Shown here one piece after another: positions 62,666 through 64,000 of a DNA stretch of 64,000 nt (positions are counted from its first letter, which is position 1; each line of letters opens with the position of its first letter). Under the pieces are notes generated by a model. The model saw only the letters and a program-made list of their open reading frames with translations. It had not been told where the DNA came from and did no database searches. The stretch covers positions 1 to 64,000 of the forward strand of contig JARLFZ010000002.1 in the NCBI GenBank assembly GCA_031296305.1, read 5' to 3'. This DNA comes from Occallatibacter sp. (lineage in GTDB: Bacteria > Acidobacteriota > Terriglobia > Terriglobales > Acidobacteriaceae). The position numbers were made by a program, and so were the translations under genes.

Positions 62666-62764
62666 GCCGCGCCGCCGCACCAATCGCACCCTTGCGTTGG
62701 CCTGTCTGGGATTCAAAAGCTGGAGGACGCGATCAGCCAGGCGTCCTTTCTACCCAATGAGTTG

Positions 62765-64000
62765 CTATTGAATCTTGAACGCCACGGCGATCTGTGATGG
62801 CATCTTCGATGGACAGACAATGATCAGGCCTTCGGGATGCTGGCTCCAGACGAGTTTCTCTGGGCTGCCCAGCATCGTGACCGAGTGAATAGGCGCGGTG
62901 AGCAGGCCGGCGTTGGCGCCGAGCGAGGAGATGGTGACTTGCGCACCGGGTTGTGGCACTTGCAGTGCAAAAACGTAGATCGAGCCGTCTTTGCCGGATG
63001 TGAATCGAAAATCGCTGGGGCCGAATTGGAAATCGGCTTGTGCGCTGCCGAGTGCGCCCCCGGGCAGAGTACGCAGGGTACCGTCGGCATTGGTGACGCC
63101 TTCGCCGAATTTGACCCAAGCTTTGCTCCCGTAGATGCCTTCACCATTGATTTCCATCCAGACGCCGACCTCGTGAAGCATCTGAAGCAAGCCGTCGTCC
63201 AGCGATCCATCTGGCCGGATCGGAATATTCACCAGGTAACTGCCATCGCGAGAGACGATCTCAAGCATGTAAAGGATCAGTGCGCGCGAACTGTAGACGA
63301 AGTTGGGCCGGTAGAACCAATCGCCCACCGCATTCTCGCCGATCCACGGCCCGTTGGTCTGAATGGCCTTTGGAATGCGGCTTTCGGCGGTGTTTACGAT
63401 GCCGTTGGTGCCTGCATGGAACTTTACGATGCTGAATGTGTCCACTTTGCCGCGATTCGCCTGGGCGCGGTTATAGAAATCAGCGATGACGCGCTCAATG
63501 GCATCGCACTTGTAGCCAGTGCCGGTCTTGTCTCCGCTGAACGGCTGAGTCGAGTCGCCGTCGGTGTAAATGAAATCGGGATCGTATTTATTGATGACAT
63601 CCATGATGCGCAAGGCCCAGCGCGTTGCGTACCAGTGCGCATAGTCAAGATGCTCATAAAAGATGCCCTGCTCCGGCCTGAACTTCACATTGGCGACGTT
63701 TTTGTAGGCGCGAAGATCGATCCCATAGAGCAGGCGCGGATCGTAGCCCTCCCACCATTTTCCTTTTCCGTCGGCGAGGGTCTGGTGGGCATCATAAGGT
63801 ACGCCTGCCTTGGGTCCGGTGGTGTCGCTGCCAAAGGCAGGCTGGTACCACCACCAGGTGTACTCGTGATGAAACGCTACACCGTAACGCATGCCGGCCG
63901 CGTGGGCGGCTTTTGACCATTCACCGATCAGGTCGCGGTGCGGTCCCATGTTTACCGAGTTCCAGGGCTGATAGGTTGAGTTCCAGTTGTCGAAGTTATC
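62765..64000 (-). CDS. GH29 alpha-L-fucosidase, N-terminus beyond window end
   Basis: 412 codons are open from the window edge to the stop at 62765. DNFDNWNSTYQPWNSVNMGPHRDLIGEW matches the early barrel of GH29, where the fucosidase at 53976 has a corresponding stretch; DFIYTDGDS occupies the nucleophile region, and a C-terminal beta domain follows (VTISSLGANAG). The start lies outside the window. It converges with the DUF5107 gene. It is too different from the 53976 gene to be a recent duplicate and probably acts on another fucoside. Confidence 0.85.
   Translation of the reverse strand, partial: DNFDNWNSTYQPWNSVNMGPHRDLIGEWSKAAHAAGMRYGVAFHHEYTWWWYQPAFGSDTTGPKAGVPYDAHQTLADGKGKWWEGYDPRLLYGIDLRAYKNVANVKFRPEQGIFYEHLDYAHWYATRWALRIMDVINKYDPDFIYTDGDSTQPFSGDKTGTGYKCDAIERVIADFYNRAQANRGKVDTFSIVKFHAGTNGIVNTAESRIPKAIQTNGPWIGENAVGDWFYRPNFVYSSRALILYMLEIVSRDGSYLVNIPIRPDGSLDDGLLQMLHEVGVWMEINGEGIYGSKAWVKFGEGVTNADGTLRTLPGGALGSAQADFQFGPSDFRFTSGKDGSIYVFALQVPQPGAQVTISSLGANAGLLTAPIHSVTMLGSPEKLVWSQHPEGLIIVCPSKMPSQIAVAFKIQ

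Noticed and set aside
62837-63916. Plus-strand open frame opposite the partial fucosidase
   Set aside because: Antisense of a GH29 barrel with the nucleophile region visible; no motif of its own.

Overview
The window looks like an accessory, polysaccharide-degrading segment of an Acidobacteriota chromosome (Terriglobia/Acidobacteriaceae-like). This rests on two very large Oar-type TonB-dependent receptors that start with a carboxypeptidase-regulatory-like domain, a cytochrome c-quinoprotein fusion of a kind common in that phylum, DUF6152/DUF6644 genes, GC-rich coding sequence, and many secreted glycoside hydrolases. All taxonomic statements are inferred from gene content.

Layout. 1-1230: a truncated SDR oxidoreductase and a NemR-like TetR regulator, each preceded by a TAGACC-type operator. 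1619-3230: a DUF433/DUF5615 toxin-antitoxin pair, the 3' half of a tRNA-Asn gene and the C-terminal remnant of a tyrosine integrase; this looks like a mobile-island junction. 3311-13033: GH106-like rhamnosidase, GH28 pectinase, a TonB receptor and a rhamnogalacturonan acetylesterase-like enzyme, which together suggest pectin (rhamnogalacturonan) attack. 13201-14831: a pyruvate-type aldolase carrying a C-terminal amphipathic tail, translationally coupled to a tandem-domain microcompartment shell protein. 14876-16282: a multicopper oxidase. 16572-23662: an apparent operon of a Tat-exported aldolase homologue, a cytochrome-quinoprotein, a Tat-exported enolase-superfamily dehydratase, a CBM9/PKD-like protein and a Gfo/Idh oxidoreductase. 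23733-31943: hexuronate-type MFS carrier, GH35-like galactosidase, Tat-exported lactonase-like amidohydrolase, an alpha/beta hydrolase and a second GH106-like enzyme. 32111-39124: a TPR protein and a five-gene series (DUF6152, two DUF6644 membrane proteins, an OmpA-like protein, and an M49-type metallopeptidase fused to a propeller). 39240-48986: an unusual GH2 enzyme, a double retropepsin-like protein, a LacI regulator and a second TonB receptor with a palindromic operator in front of its promoter. 49210-53584: trehalase/GH63-like enzyme, hemerythrin, UPF0303 and DUF362 proteins. 53808-64000: GH29 fucosidases (one intact, one decayed, one cut by the window end), sialate O-acetylesterase-like, an agarase-like GH-A enzyme and a giant DUF5107-TPR protein.

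How it may work together. The hydrolases would remove rhamnose, fucose, galactose and galacturonate residues from pectin-like or similar complex glycans outside the cytoplasm; the receptors would import fragments. The set quinoprotein/Gfo-Idh dehydrogenase, lactonase, enolase-superfamily dehydratase and 2-keto-3-deoxy-sugar-acid aldolase has the order of a non-phosphorylative sugar-acid pathway. Several of its steps carry Tat or Sec export signals, so part of it may run in the periplasm, while a second, cytoplasmic aldolase appears addressed to a microcompartment shell. Those two points are the most promising new biology here, and both are inferences.
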